Under the pieces are notes generated by a model. That model was not told where the DNA came from and made no database searches. It saw only the letters and a list, made by a program, of their open reading frames with translations. This document shows positions 13,601-26,837 of a stretch of DNA of 64,000 nt, in pieces; position 1 is the stretch's first letter, and every line of letters begins with the position of its first letter. The position numbers and the translations under genes are program-made. The stretch lies in contig NC_021678.1 of assembly GCF_000247815.1 (NCBI RefSeq), positions 5,433,026 through 5,497,025 on the forward strand. The letters are read 5' to 3'. Source of the stretch: Ficedula albicollis. Lineage: Eukaryota > Chordata > Aves > Passeriformes > Muscicapidae.

Positions 13601-14987
13601 TGTAAATAGGTCGTGGTGATCCTGCCTTCCCCTTGTAAGTACTTGGGGTCTGTTGCTGCGGGGTGTTGCTGCAGGATTGTTGCATGTGAGCTGTGATAGC
13701 AGTATTTTACAGATGTTGGTGTAGCATTTGCGCAGTGCTCCATGTGGTTTGACCTGCCCTTGTTTCTTCTCTTTGTCTTTTTCTCCTGCATTTTAAATTT
13801 AGAATTGGTCTCAGAGGGCTTTTTTCTTTTCCTGTTTTCTCTCATTACTATTTTTTTGTTCTATAAAATAACTTTCCTCTTATTTTTTTCTGTCCCTCCA
13901 TGTTTTTTTCCCCTTGCATCCTGCATGTTTTTTCTGCCAGTCATTTCTTTTGTTTTCACTGATGTCTTCCTCTTGCTGTTCCTGTCTGTCCTCAGAGGAG
14001 CATGTCTCTCCCCTCCATCTGCTGGGATTTCCTTTTCACCTGACTCATCCCCAGTAGGTACATCCCTGCTTAGTTAAGCTCTCCTTGTGCTTCTGTTTCG
14101 GGAAACCCAGCAAGCAGGGAAGGGGACCTTGTGCTTGTCCCTTCTCAGGGGAGGTCCACTGGAGTTGTGGCACCCTCCCTGCTGGCCTGCTGCTTCCTGC
14201 TGTGCCTGGATGAGGGCAGGGGGTTTGGGCAAAGACTGTAGGAGGGTGTCCAGGAGCCTGATTCCCTGCTCTCCTTTCTCTGTGCCTGGCTTTTGCAGCA
14301 GAGCTGGGAGATTTCTTGCTTCCTCCACCAGCAAGGATCGTCAGCGCCTTGTTGCTTTCCCAGCACACGGGGTGAATTAGGAAACCTCCTGGCCCTGCTG
14401 CAAAATGCCCCTGCCCAGTGCTGTCGGCTCAGAAGGCGTTGTGCTGGAGCAGCCGGTTGCTGCAGGGAGGAGTAGCTGCGGAGGCGGCAGGAGCAGAGTC
14501 AGAACAGTTCAGAGATGGGCAGGGAAATGAGATGGTTGACTTGAGGCAAGGTGAATGATTTCAGAACAGGAAGCAGGGGGAGGGATTTCTCTGCCATCTG
14601 CTTCCACTTGAGCTGTCCTTAGTATAATCACTGCTGTGCTAGCTGGTCCTGCAAGCAGGCAGAGAGGATCTGTGGGCTGAACTGTGTGTTTAGGGGTGGA
14701 ATGGTGCTCCTGTACTTTGAGCTTCTGTGGTAAACAATATTGCTCAAGCATAGTGAAGGAAAGGAATTATGTATGGTGTAGTTCTCTTTTCTAGGCTGGT
14801 TTTCCACCAACCACACAGAGGAAAAAAGCAACTGAATACAAAATCCTCCTTTCTTGTGTAATTAGTAACTGTTATTCTGTTTTAGCTTATTTTGGTGGAA
14901 GAATACATTGATATTTATACAGTTTTGGCAGTTTGATGTGCTGAGGGGTTTTTTCAGTTGCCTAATTTTCTCTTTTTTCCTTGATAG
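10640..14987. other. JMJD1C: Intron or 5' non-coding region before the first recognisable JMJD1C exon
   Basis: No coding exon is recognised. A GC-rich patch at about 11040-11400 and another at about 14080-14500 have short open frames but no in-phase splice donor. A pyrimidine-rich stretch runs from about 13750 to 14040. A MIR relic at about 13528-13740 is listed separately. Confidence 0.7.
13528..13740 (+). mobile_element. Ancient MIR SINE relic
   Basis: GGCTCTGCTGCTGCC is followed by AGTAGCTTTTGTCAAGTTAA and then TGCCTCAGTTTCCCCATCTG. This order matches the MIR core and conserved 3' half as I know the consensus. It is heavily diverged, as expected for an element active early in amniote evolution. 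The boundaries are approximate. Confidence 0.7.
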
Positions 14988-15101
14988 ACGTTCAAGCCCT
15001 TGGTTGGAAAAAGTGTATACAGTTCAATTACTGCAGTAGAGTTCCTTGTGGACAAACAGTTGGATTTCATAACTGAAGATAGTGCCTTTCAGCCCTATCA
15101 G
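14988..15101 (+). CDS. JMJD1C: JMJD1C coding exon (first in window)
   Basis: This 114-base exon encodes 38 residues from T-F-K-P-L-V-G-K to Q-P-Y-Q. The peptide is essentially identical to human JMJD1C at about residues 110-148, in the N-terminal region. A TTGATAG acceptor precedes it and CAG|GTAAGA follows, so both borders are phase 0. The full-length protein is a nuclear JmjC-family histone demethylase-like factor that binds nuclear receptors, including thyroid and androgen receptors. Because the exon begins in phase 0 with no in-frame ATG, translation of the long form must start further upstream, in exons not found here. The exon itself contains no ATG in any frame. If it is included in the short-isoform transcript, it would be 5' UTR. 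Confidence 0.96.
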
Positions 15102-18100
15102 GTAAGAAATTTGACTAGTGTATAAGTACTATCCATTAAACTTATTTAAAAGCCATGATTTTACTATTATTGAAGTGCATTTTACGTTCAAGTTCTGTGT
15201 TACAGGAATTATTTCCTATTGGTTATTGGCAGAGAGTGTTCGTTGTTTTGTGAAAGATTATATTGGTATTATATATGATTCTAGTTAATCTGATCATGTC
15301 AAGGAGTACTGTGCCACGAATATTAGTGTAGCACCTTCAGTTAAAATACTTGACCCCTTTAAAGGTTAACCAGTACCATTAATTGTAGAGTAGATAGAAG
15401 ATAGTATCCCTCCTTCTAAAGCTTTCATCTCCAGGTCTTTGCATGGTTACAGTGATATTCCTCTTACTGATTTTTTGGTTCTCTTGGTAAATGAACAACA
15501 GAAAATGCTAATTTCTTGAAAAAGAAACCCTTTTCTTACTGTTGTTTTTAAGCCTGCTAAAATTTCCAGCATCCTTGATTTTAATGCCTCTCCATTAATT
15601 AGAAACACATTAATATATTTATGTGTCTGTATTTAAAGAACAAGGGAATTAGTGATTTTCCCCCCCCCCTTGCTGCTTCAGAAGGTCTAAAAATCTCTTT
15701 TATGACAAATAGAAAAATACTTCAACTTGTGCTGAACTGATTGCAATTACAATAGCCATAAATTTTTCCTTATGGCTTGGATGGTACACTGTGGTGATAC
15801 AGAAGTAGTACTTAGGGGCTTGGAATAACAGATGGCCCTGAATAAATGCTATGTAATTTTGTCCTGACACCCCTTTTTCCCTCCTGCCTCACCAAGATGT
15901 TTTTATTTTTTTTCCCCCAATGCCAAACACAGAGCTAGAAAAAGAGAATGGCTGAGAGAGAATCCTAGGGGAAGGAGAGGGAGGGTTTCAGTTCACGCAA
16001 GGGCTGGGGCTTTTGTGCATCTATGGTAGGGAAGCCAAACGAGTTGAACATTTCTCATCAGGGTGAGGTTACATGTTGTGGAGCTGCTAGAACAGCTTGG
16101 CTCTGCTGCAGACAACAGTTCCCACTATCAGACCCCACGCTAGTGATTTCAGTCCTCTAAGCTAGCAGAGCCTTTTTTTTCGAACATGACGGGGGACATG
16201 GCGTGGGGGAAAGCCTGTGATGTTGATGAGCTGAGCTGGATTAGCCCAGGGTGCATCTAGTGCTGTGGCTTCCTCCATGGAGGGGGTCAGGAGGACGCAG
16301 CACAGAGTGAGATATCTGCATTTGGCAGCAGCAACCTCTTAAATCAGCTGGGCTGTGAAGTGTAAATTTGCCCTCGTTTTACAAAGCAAATACTTGTGCT
16401 AGTGTCTGTCCTTTGCCTGAAATCTGCCAAGATCATGTGTCTGATGATGCTCATTCCAGTAACAGTAATCAATCTCCTTTTGGCAGTGGATCATTTCTGA
16501 TCTGAGCAAAGCAAACTGAACATAGGAGGATTGCCTTTTGTCAAACAATGCTACTGCCAGGCAGTGACATAACAATGTTCTATGCATTTTAGGCCCTTGA
16601 AAGAATATTAACTGATAGAGCATTAGACTTGGAAGCACCTTAATTTGGGAAGGTGCATTCAGGTTGAAGGTGTCATTTTTTAAAATGTCAGATGAACAGC
16701 TCGCTTCATACTATCTTGATTGGTAATACTGAAATTAGCAGTGTTGGCAATTTCACTTCTCAAAGAGATATTCACCTCTACAAACTGCTACAAAGCCGTC
16801 GCTTGTCAAAAATAGTTCCAGAGATAAGCTTGCTCTCTAACTGTTGGCCTCTATTTTTGACACATAGTGCAAAAGTTTCTTTATTTTAATGATTATGAAA
16901 AGCTTGAGAAATGTTTTTCATAGAATTTCTCTTTACAGGGCTAGCAATATCTTGATGCCAAGTTTTACAAGTTAATTGTACAGAAGAGGGCTTTACTGAA
17001 TGATGTCTTCAAGAGAACAGAAACTATATGTACTAACAGTATGTTAGACAGAAAAATTAGCTTTATTACTGATACTTATTTTCTGCTCAAAGATACCTGG
17101 AGTGGGAGGATTGTTTATTCCTTTTGCATGCTGTTTTTTGTTAATGCTGGAAATCATATGCCTTGCCATTAGTCACTTAATGTCAGGTAGTTTGTACTTG
17201 TATGTTTTTTCTGAAGACCTGCATTTTCTTTGGCCTCCCTTTTCTTTGCCCTAATACCACATCCTAGATAAATCTTTGGTAAGCTTCCTGTTACTATCTA
17301 CTTTGCAAAAAAAAGGTGGTTTTCTCCCTTATTTAGTCTGGAATAGCATTGAGCTGCTTGTAAGCAGAAGACAGAACTTTCAGAGAAATCATTGAAAGAA
17401 TAATTCTTTGCAGGGATGAGTTAACTTTGAGTTTTCTGAAACGTGTTTAGTTTTTTGTTTAAACTCTCATAGCTGTGCATTTTCAATATGAAGTCCTTAG
17501 AGACCATGGTGACCTAAACACTTTAATATTGCATTTTGCTGTTAGTGCCTACAATCCCAGTATCTTCCTGCCAAAACAAACAATGTTTGAATTTGTGTGG
17601 GAAGATTCCATAGATACAATTCTTAACTACTGACTAATTTTTCCCATCGTTACATAGACCCATAATACTGGTAACGGGCAGCAGACGAGTATTTGGTATG
17701 AATTCTGCTCACATCAGTTCTGATCAAGAAACAGTGGTGTTTCTCATAACTATTTGGGCCAAAAGGCTTCATGAATAAGCTGCTACTGTCCAGTGTAAAG
17801 GTGACAACTGCTCAAAGCAAAGAAAGCAGCACACTTGGCATCCTTTCAGACTTGGCAGGAAAAACAAAGTTTGAATAGGCAAAGAACTAAATTACTGTTG
17901 TTACCAGAAGTGGTTCTTCCAGAACAAGATTAAAGTGACTTAGGCAGGACTTCTGGGGAATTGTGACCCATGCATTCCCGTGCCATGTCTGCTCTTTGCA
18001 TAAATAAACATGTTTCAATTGTTAAAAGATTCAGCGACCTTGATAAGGGTTAGATGAATATCGTTATTAAAGTTGGGTGTGCATCTACATTGTATCAGCC

Positions 18101-20563
18101 CATTTCCATGTGTTTACAAGGTTTGCTATACCAACTATAACGCTTGCCAGTGAATTTGCTCTTTACTGCTAAATGTGCATATGGTTCTTCTTTGGTCTTA
18201 TGTGTGTACTGCTTAGAATCCTGCCCTTCTCTTTAGAAATTGCTTGGATTCTGTATGTGCGGTGCCTTGAACACAACCTACAACTTGTTTCCGGTGGCTT
18301 TTATCTCTTTTGGTTCATGGAGGATGTAAACTGTATTATTCTCTATGTGAAACTTAAGAGTGTGTGACTGAGTGACTCATTCATTATTCTGGGATGGTCA
18401 GACCATTTAGTCATGTAGTTCTTTTTATGGTGATGAGGAGGAGATCTTGAGAATAAAGCAGATGTGAACATTTACTGTGGTACTTTGCTTAGCAATGGAA
18501 TGAAAATTTTGTTCTTTGTAGGAAATAATAGACATAAAGTTTACAACATGCATTTTTTTATGTCAAATTAGTTATCTGTAGGAAGTGTAGTCTTGAAATG
18601 GACATGTAGGTTAGGTTCATAAATGTGAATTCCACTTTGCATTTATAATCATGTATATACTGTGCTTAAAAATTCACAAGTGTTAGTGGGTTTAATAATG
18701 GTTCTTGCTGTAGTCTGAAAATAAAACAGCTTTTTGAAAGAAAGAAATTCAAGGAAAAGTTACAGTTAAGTCTACACATGCAAGTGTGACCTAAATCACA
18801 TACTTTTTGAACTGAAGTGGTTTTTTATAATAAGTTATTTGTACTGTTTTGTGATACACATACTAAGTTATGCAGCAGCAAAGCTAATCATGCCTTAATT
18901 TGTTTAAGCACTGTCGTTTACTTGAAGGAATATAGATGGGGATGTGAAGCATTAAAGCCCAGCATATGGTATGCATGACCTCATCAGAGTGGTGTTTTTG
19001 TATGGGTGGTGTTTGGCAGTGCCTGTCATGGACAATGTCGGGCTGAAGTGTGTGATTCTGCTGTTGCTGGCTGAAGCAGCTGGAGTCAACTGCATTATAC
19101 TTTGGACAAGCATATGAAGAATAACAAAAAGTGTTTTATATTGTGTTTTTTTGTAGTGAGATACACTTGTGGAAAGATCTGGAAAGACTGCTTTGTCTGA
19201 AGCAGTGAGTGCGTTTCAGCTATGTGTCTGGGTTGGGCAGAGCAAGGATGCATGATTGATTATATGCTTCCAAATATGTACATACTGTGTGTGATAATGT
19301 ATTTCCAAAAGATTTCTGAGCACACAGCACTGGACCAAATGTGTGCACAGTGAAGGCAGAACAGAATTCAAATGAACTTCCTTCACAATCATTAAACTTC
19401 ATGCAAAGGGTATTTTACCACTCAGGGAGGAAAATGGAAGGGTGAACAGTCTTTAAAAAGTCCTCTTGCTTATTTGATTTAGAAAAAAATCTTGTTAAGA
19501 GTGAGTGTTTGTGGTGAACTCTCTTCAGGCCTTACACTCTCCCTCATAACCTCTTTTTTTCCTTTCTTTTTCTGGAAGACAAGCCTGGTGTTTTCAAAGT
19601 GGTACAGTCTGCCTGTCTACCTCTATGCTGAAGGTTGCAGATGTAAAGATAGGGCAATGAGAAATCCCCTGTGGGAGGTGTTGCATGAACAGTGATAGTG
19701 CCTGTACTTAGTTCTTTTTCTGAATGTGTGTGGCACGTCTGAGTGCTGGCAGGTCAAATGTCTAACACGCCTTAAAGATTGTTGAAGTAATAAACTTTCT
19801 CACTAATCACAAAGCAGGTACATCAGATACAGGACCTAATATACTCTTATCTTGACCTATTAGAAATTCAAGTCATATATGCCATTAAGAAAGACTTGAG
19901 TGAAGGGCGATGGGCATCTCCACTGCTCTGCTTTTCTGTTCATTATGGGCAGACATTGGATATTTCAGACCTGGATGCCTTTGGGGTTCCATGACTTGTC
20001 TGCTTGTAAGAGCAAGTAAGCTGGGCTTGTGTAGTAATGATATGTGCACATTAAAAATTCTTTAAACATCTTGAAGGAGGGATAAAATAGTATTTTTCTG
20101 TCTGTATTTTAAGCACCCCATAATTATATGTGGACTCATCTTTCAGTCTTCTCTTATTTTAAGTTTCAGGCTTAAAAATAACTACTGCAGCTGAAAATTG
20201 CTTTTCCCATAAACTTATGTCTCCAGTGACGAGGCAGGCAGGAGCTTTTGGGGTTGGTCCCACCCTTTGAGGTTACCAGAAGCAGCTTGGGAACTCTGGG
20301 TGCTGGCCACGGAACCTCTGTGCTCCCCCTCCTGCTTTCGGTTCCTGCTCGGGCAACCCAGGCACACACAGCTTTCAGCACCTTTAACTCCTTTCAGTAT
20401 TGTGCTGAAGAACTGTCTTGCTTCTTTCCCATGGCTCTGGACCACCCATGAGTCCAGCTGGCTTCCATGGCAGCCTTGTAAAGAGTAATGGTCTAAACAG
20501 TTTGTTACCGACAGATCTAAGTTTAAGTGTAGGCTCCAGCATGCGGAGAGGCGTAAAGCTTGG

Positions 20564-22252
20564 TGTGCTGGTTTCACATGGAAGCAGGGAGGGGTGGAGC
20601 CGCGAGGCCGGGGAACGGGAGGGCTGCCCCGCCTTGGGGGCTTCCCCTCTGAGCCGCGGGGAGCAAGCAGAGAGCTGATTTAGTAATGGACAGCTCGGGA
20701 AACCAGTTAAAAAGTTATTTTGCTTTCACAAATTACACGGCTCAAGTTAACTAGCTTTTTTTTGTCTTCCGGCGGGGAGACAAGCAGCAGCTTGTGGGGG
20801 CTCCGGCCCTGGCGCTGGGCCCCCCGGGCCCGGCTCTGTGGGGAGCCCCTGGCCTGGCCCTGGCCCTGGCCCTGGCCCTGGCGGCCCCCGGCCCCACGCA
20901 GCTCCTGGCTCGGCTCGGCTCGGCTCCCCTCTCCACCTGGCATGGCCGACGTGGAAGCAGGGAGGGGTGGAGCCGCGAGGCCGGGGAACGGGAGGGCTGC
21001 CCCGCCTTGGGGGCTTCCCCTGTGAGCCGCGGGGACCAAGCAGAGAGCTGATTTAGTAATGGACAGCTCGGGAAACCAGTCAAAAAGTTATTTTGCTTTC
21101 ACAAATTACACGGCTCAAGTTAACTAGCTTTTTTTTGTCTTCCGGCGGGGAGACAAGCAGCAGCTTGTGGGGGCTCCGGCCCTGGCGCTGGGCCCCCCGG
21201 GCCCGGCTCTGTGGGGAGCCCCTGGCCTGGCCCTGGCCCTGGCCCTGGCCCTGGCGGCCCCCGGCCCCACGCAGCTCCTGGCTCGGCTCGGCTCGGCTCC
21301 CCTCTCCACCTGGCATGGCCGAGCGGGGGGGTGGGGGAGCCACCAAAGGCTCTCCCTTCCGCGCCCCTGTTGTGAGAAGAGAGGCCCCAGATGATCCACG
21401 TGGCTCAGAGTTTTTCCAGCAATGGCCTGGCCTGGCTTCTTCACGTCCTGGATGCTACTTTAACCCTTTTAATGCCTGGATAAGACTCTAGATCCCCTGA
21501 GCTCCCCGAAATAAGAGGAATGAAGCAGAAGTCTACTGAAGCCAGTGAAATGAAAGCTAAGTTTTCCAGATGAGAGGAGATTCAAAAGATGCCACTGTTA
21601 AGTAGCTGAAAACCTTTTTTTGGGGGTTGATAAGGGGGCGGTGACTACACTAAAAGTCCTTTAAACTGTGAAATATACTTGGAGAGGTTAAGTGCTTGAA
21701 AAGAAGACCTTTTTGCTTTGAGGAAATGGGGGCTCTCTGTTTTAGGACTGGAAATATGGACAGAGACATTTAATAGAAAAAGAGATGAAGAGAATTTTGC
21801 TTTTTCAGCAGCTTGCCTTTAAAAGTGGTACCCCAAGTGTGTAACATAACCCATATCAAGTGTGTGGCATAACCCATAATACAGCTCTGGAAGGACTGTG
21901 GAGATGGGAGGAGAGTCATAATCTGCAATATTTCCTGGGCAGGTGTAGATTGTGAAAGTGAGATACCCCCTAAGCCTGAACCAAAAAAAGGAACTTTTCT
22001 CTCTAGAGTGAACTGAAATGATTATTTAAGTAGATAACTGACTGAAGTGTTTTCTATATGTTGGAATGTGGAATGAAGGGAGGGGGAGGAGGGAATAATC
22101 TAGAAATCTTATTCTGAATTCTTTTTGTGTTACTAATAAATTTCTTCTTATACCCTTTTAAGTTTTAAGCCTGCCTTGCCTCTGCTCCTAAATCCTATTT
22201 CTAAAGGAAACTAAATATGTTAAAATTGGCAAACCCAAGTCACACCGTGACA
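20564..22252 (+). mobile_element. Probable solo LTR of an avian endogenous retrovirus
   Basis: The element starts TGTGCTGG and ends CGTGACA, with an AATAAA polyadenylation signal at 22135-22140 about 115 bases before the end. The flanks CTTGG (20559-20563) and CTTAG (22253-22257) could be a 5-bp target-site duplication with one mismatch, a size typical of ERVL-type insertions. The first half is GC- and CpG-rich, unlike its surroundings. No gag, pol or env frame is attached, so a solo LTR is the simplest reading. Its length of 1689 bases includes a 373-base internal duplication, leaving about 1.3 kb for a single-copy LTR. The family name was not determined. Confidence 0.55.
20579..21324. repeat. 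373-bp tandem duplication inside the LTR
   Basis: The unit beginning GGAAGCAGGGAGGGGTGGAG at 20579 recurs at an offset of 373 bases with very few differences (for example CCCCTCTGAG versus CCCCTGTGAG). Each copy contains a hexanucleotide run of GGCCCT (about four units) and a GGCTC run, so the unit is itself internally repetitive and GC-rich. Confidence 0.92.
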
Positions 22253-25200
22253 CTTAGTCCGGCTATAAGTGGGTCAGATGACTCATACCAGTCCTCACTC
22301 CCAGTAACGTGCAAGGACAGAAGAGTTTCATGGGAGTTCTTGCAAAAGGAGAGGAATAAGGGAGGAGGGATTGGCACTCCCCATTTGTAGTCAGAGGGAT
22401 GTGCAGATCATCTGCCCTCAGCCTGTATTTGTGCTTCTCTTTGAAAAAGAGTTTCTTGTTTGGGAACTTCCTCCGTTTTCTCAAAAGAGGTGGAATAAAA
22501 TGGTACTTTTCTGTTTTACCTTGATCTGTTAAGAAGTAAGGGCTAGTCACTGTTTTTTTGTGTCTCTCAGCAAGGTTTGTTGCAGGAGTGGAGTTCTTCA
22601 GATCTGACAAGCCTTAGGGAAGTAAGCAGCGTGTGGGGAGGCCATCAGTCAGCCAGGAAGGTGATGTAGCTGCCAAAAATAGTGCGGCTCCTCCAGATGG
22701 GAGGGAGTTCAGCTGAAGCTGTGGGAAGGTACACAAGGAGGAAGGGGGAAAGAGTTGAGAGGTCCATGGGATAAGCTGAGGTTACTACAATGCAGATGAC
22801 GCTCAAGTCCACAGAAAAACAGTTTTCCTCCCTCAGTCATATTCTTCCTACAATTTCTGAGAAACCCGTCAGTTGGATGATTTGATTTCATTAATCTTAC
22901 TCTAGGAGGTAGTATTTAAGTAACTAATTAAAAATTTGGATTTCAGAAAGGAAGAGATTGAACAAAACCTGCTTCTTCTTTGAAGGTGAATATCAAAGTA
23001 TTTTGGTACGTCTGAAAAGCCATGCTTGGGATTACTGAGATTAAAAATCTGGGTAAAAATTTCCTGTGTTTGATCACAAGTGATTACTTTTTCACCAGTA
23101 AAAATTCATGGAAAATACCACTCAGTAGTAAGTGAAAGAAGCCTTATTTGTGGTTCTGTGTCCTTAAAATTTCCATTTCATCTATTAAAAATGAAAGTTT
23201 AAAGTATTTTTTCTTACGTGGTGGTCTTGACTAACCCTGCTTCTGTAATCCAGACTCAGTCTGCTCCTAGAGAAATCTGTTTCATGTTATACCCAGTTGC
23301 TGCTTTGCCCCTGTGTTCTTGGTTTCCCAAGTTGCTCTTTGTTGGGATTGGGAATCCTTGGGGCATTAAGGGTCCCAGAAGTGTGAATGCAAGTAAACTC
23401 TGCTGTGTTGCATGGGAGTTGGTTCCTAGAGCAGGAAGAGAGTAGGCATTCCTGCATTTCAGGTAGGGGGAAATTTGAGTTTCATGAAAATGTGTTCTTA
23501 CCAAATTAAGCCTTATCTTGACATGATAAGCACAGTAGCTCATTTAGTGAAGTGCTCATGGGTTTGTTTGCTTTTGTTCCTCCCTTAGATACAATGTCCC
23601 TTTGTTCTGGCTGCCACTCTAGATCTTTTTCTTACAGAATGTATTTTTGAAATTACACTGTTCGAAGTAATAGTTTTGTAGTCTAGGTTTACAGCTTCAG
23701 GGGAGCTGCTCCACAGCCTTCAGCAAGCTACAGTTAGTAGAGGTTGAGAGCTATAGCAGTTCTGGGTCTGTGTATCTAATTCTTTTTCCAGGCCAGACAT
23801 CTGGGGAGAAACTCAAGTAATTTTATACCAACTCGAAGTTTTAAAATTAAAACCAAGTATGAATCTTGCTATTTTCTTAGACACTGGAATAACTTTACTT
23901 AGGGCTTTAGAGGGCTTGATGTACAGAGTATTATTTATTTTTAACAGTATACTAATAATTAGTGTTATAAGGTCTTTTAACTACTATTGTTTGTAAATGC
24001 TGATGCCCTCCTTAAATCTAGCAAGCATCTCCTGTCTTTTGAATGGATTTTAAATTAACTATTCCTGTTCTTCCCCTGTAACCTCCTCTGCTTGAGTGTA
24101 TCTGCTAGTATTATTGAGGGCAGTATCTTAGTGTTTTTGCTGAGCAAGTGAGTTTGAATCATACTAATTTCTGTGCATCTCACTAATGATTACATTTTTT
24201 GTGATTTTGGTTGTGAATTTTAAGCAGTTTAGAAATTACATTTCAAGCATAGAGGCAGGGTTTTTATCCCCTTTGAATGTTTTCTTACCTTTCGTTGTTT
24301 TCTTATCACCACGTTACACCATTTTTGTATGCAGCAGATAAAATCAGGTTAAAGCAGGTTTCAGAATGCATAAGACTTATTGGCTAAGTTATGGTGATTG
24401 ACAGTCTTGAGCTTTTTCTTTTTTTTTCTTCCCCAAGTGATGTAGTTCAGTTTTGAATTATGTCTTCAATAGGAGTGTTTTGGTTCTGCATGCTATGAGA
24501 TTTATCTATGAAAAAATGTTGTGAAATAGAAGATTATTGTATTAATTTTAAACTCTGAATTACTTTCTTAAGTCAGGGAATTTATTGCAGCAATAACTGA
24601 AACATCCCTGTTTTCTGATTAGCAATTTAATCTTTCCTCATTGCAAGGCCGTTATTCAGCAATTCTATAAAAGGCATATCCACTGCTTTCCGCAGAGTTG
24701 CGGAGAGCTGTAGTGTTAATCCAGATGTATGTCCCAGCTGGTCTGATTGTTATTTATAGGGAAAATTCCTAAAATGGCTCCAGCAGGTCATAACAGAGCT
24801 CTGTACAGGGAAAAAGGACAAAACTCCCATTAGAAATCAACATTGAAAAGTTCTCTGCAAATACAGTGATACTTCTAAAATGTGAGAAAAATTAGTTCTG
24901 TTTTGGTCTACTTTCGTAATACCAGCATGTGGGCCAACAAGAATGTATTTGTATTCTAAGAAACACATTATCAAATAAATCCCTGAAAGCCACTTGGAAA
25001 TAAAACATTAATGTATTCAGTGGACTAAAACACACTGGGTTTCAAGAACATTTGGATGGTATCTGGTATATTCTTTCTTCCTTAAAAAAAAAAAAAAAAG
25101 TGCAAATATTTTTTATTGTTTGTAGCTGTTTGTTTTCTGTCCCTAATTCTCATGAACTATAGAGAAGGGAGGTGGAAAGTTGTATGTTTCCGGAGTTCCT

Positions 25201-26837
25201 ATTTGGTGAATAGGATTGAGGATATCTGCAGAAGAGACCAGGTAGTTGAGTGATTGCTGGTGGTAGTTCAAAGTCCAGAGCAGGTAGTCATTCGCAGAGA
25301 GATACGTTGATGACTACCTCCACCTCTCTAGGAGGTAATGGTGATTTTAGGATCTGTCATCACACTGACACGTATTGGACAGTTTTCTGCAGAAGAGTTT
25401 TCTTCTGCAGAACTGAATTGAGAGGCCTTTGCTCTTCAGTAAGCTCTCAGTTACCAGTAGTCCTGTAAAGGAATAGGGTATTGCTGAGTAATGCAACTGC
25501 AAAAAGATTCTTTGGAGGTGACTACTGTGAACTAAGATGTGGGTTGTCCAGTCAGTCATTTTCTGTGGTGATGGTACACAGCCTTTCAACTGCCACAGAT
25601 AACCTGTGCTGTCCCTCATGCAAGGAAGACATGTCTGTTGTAAAATGGTCAGTGTCTGAGCAGCCCTCGTGTCTTGGCTTGATTTCTGGTTGTGTTAGAC
25701 TTCCTTTCTAGCAGCCCACTGATCCAGACAACTAGCCATCAACAGAATGTACTTTCTTTTTTGCTTAAAGATGCCTTCATCCATACTGATTGCCCTTCGG
25801 CTGATGTGATTTGGGTCTTGTTGAATACCTTCTGAAAGCTGTTCACAATTCATAGGGTGTCTGGATCTCAGTTTAAATTTTAATATCAACTTACAAAAAG
25901 GATTTCTTCGATCTACTTACTTAGTAGGTCTCCTTGTTAGCATCAGCTTCACTCTGCTAATTGCCTGCTTCTGCGCTTTGAGGTTTCTTTTCCCATAATG
26001 GCAGCGAGTTGCTTAGTGACTCAAAGGCTTGTTCCAGTATTGCCACATGACTGAGTGGCTTAGACTGGTACTCCTTCTCTGTTTCTCTTACAATTAGAAA
26101 AACCAAAATGCTGAATTAGTACAAATTGTATATTGCTGAGATGGGTGGTGATAAGTATGTGGAGCCTGCTGTGAGGAAGTGGAAGAAAATGTGATTCAGT
26201 GGAAGATGAAAGAAAAGCATATCTGCAGCTGTATCATCAAAATGAGAGAGAAGGTGGACATGGAGTAGTATAATTCATTTGACCTTTATTTGTCTGTATG
26301 TGGAGAATGTAAGTAGTACAAACAGTCACCACAGTGTTCTAGATGGAAGCTGAAAGCCCATCTGTTTTGTGGATAGGAGCCACTTTTTTGGGGAAGTCTT
26401 AGATGCTAAAAGATATCTGACTTTGGGGGAAAAGTTTGCTTTTCTGACCCAGATTGTCGTAGCTGCTCAGAGAGAGAGTAATATAATTTGTGAGCACAAG
26501 AGACATCTATTTTTTAGTGCAAGGCTATTTTAGATGTCACTAGAGCAGTTTTTAGGCTGGCTATTGGCAATATTTGTCTAGCCCAGGTTTGGTTTTGCTT
26601 ATCCATTGATTGTTGCTTTCTTTCCTGATGTATGTTCATCCTGTCCATGTTCATGCTGTTCTGATTTTCCCTGTGCCTTACCATACCAGATTGTCATCTA
26701 CAGATAGAAGAATGATAAACTGACTTATAAAATATAAACTTTACACCATGCCCATTTCACCTGAGGTACTGATAGTTTTACAGGAAGGCAAATACCTCTG
26801 TTGATTTTTGTTAGTAAGTTAAAATAATGGAGATTAT

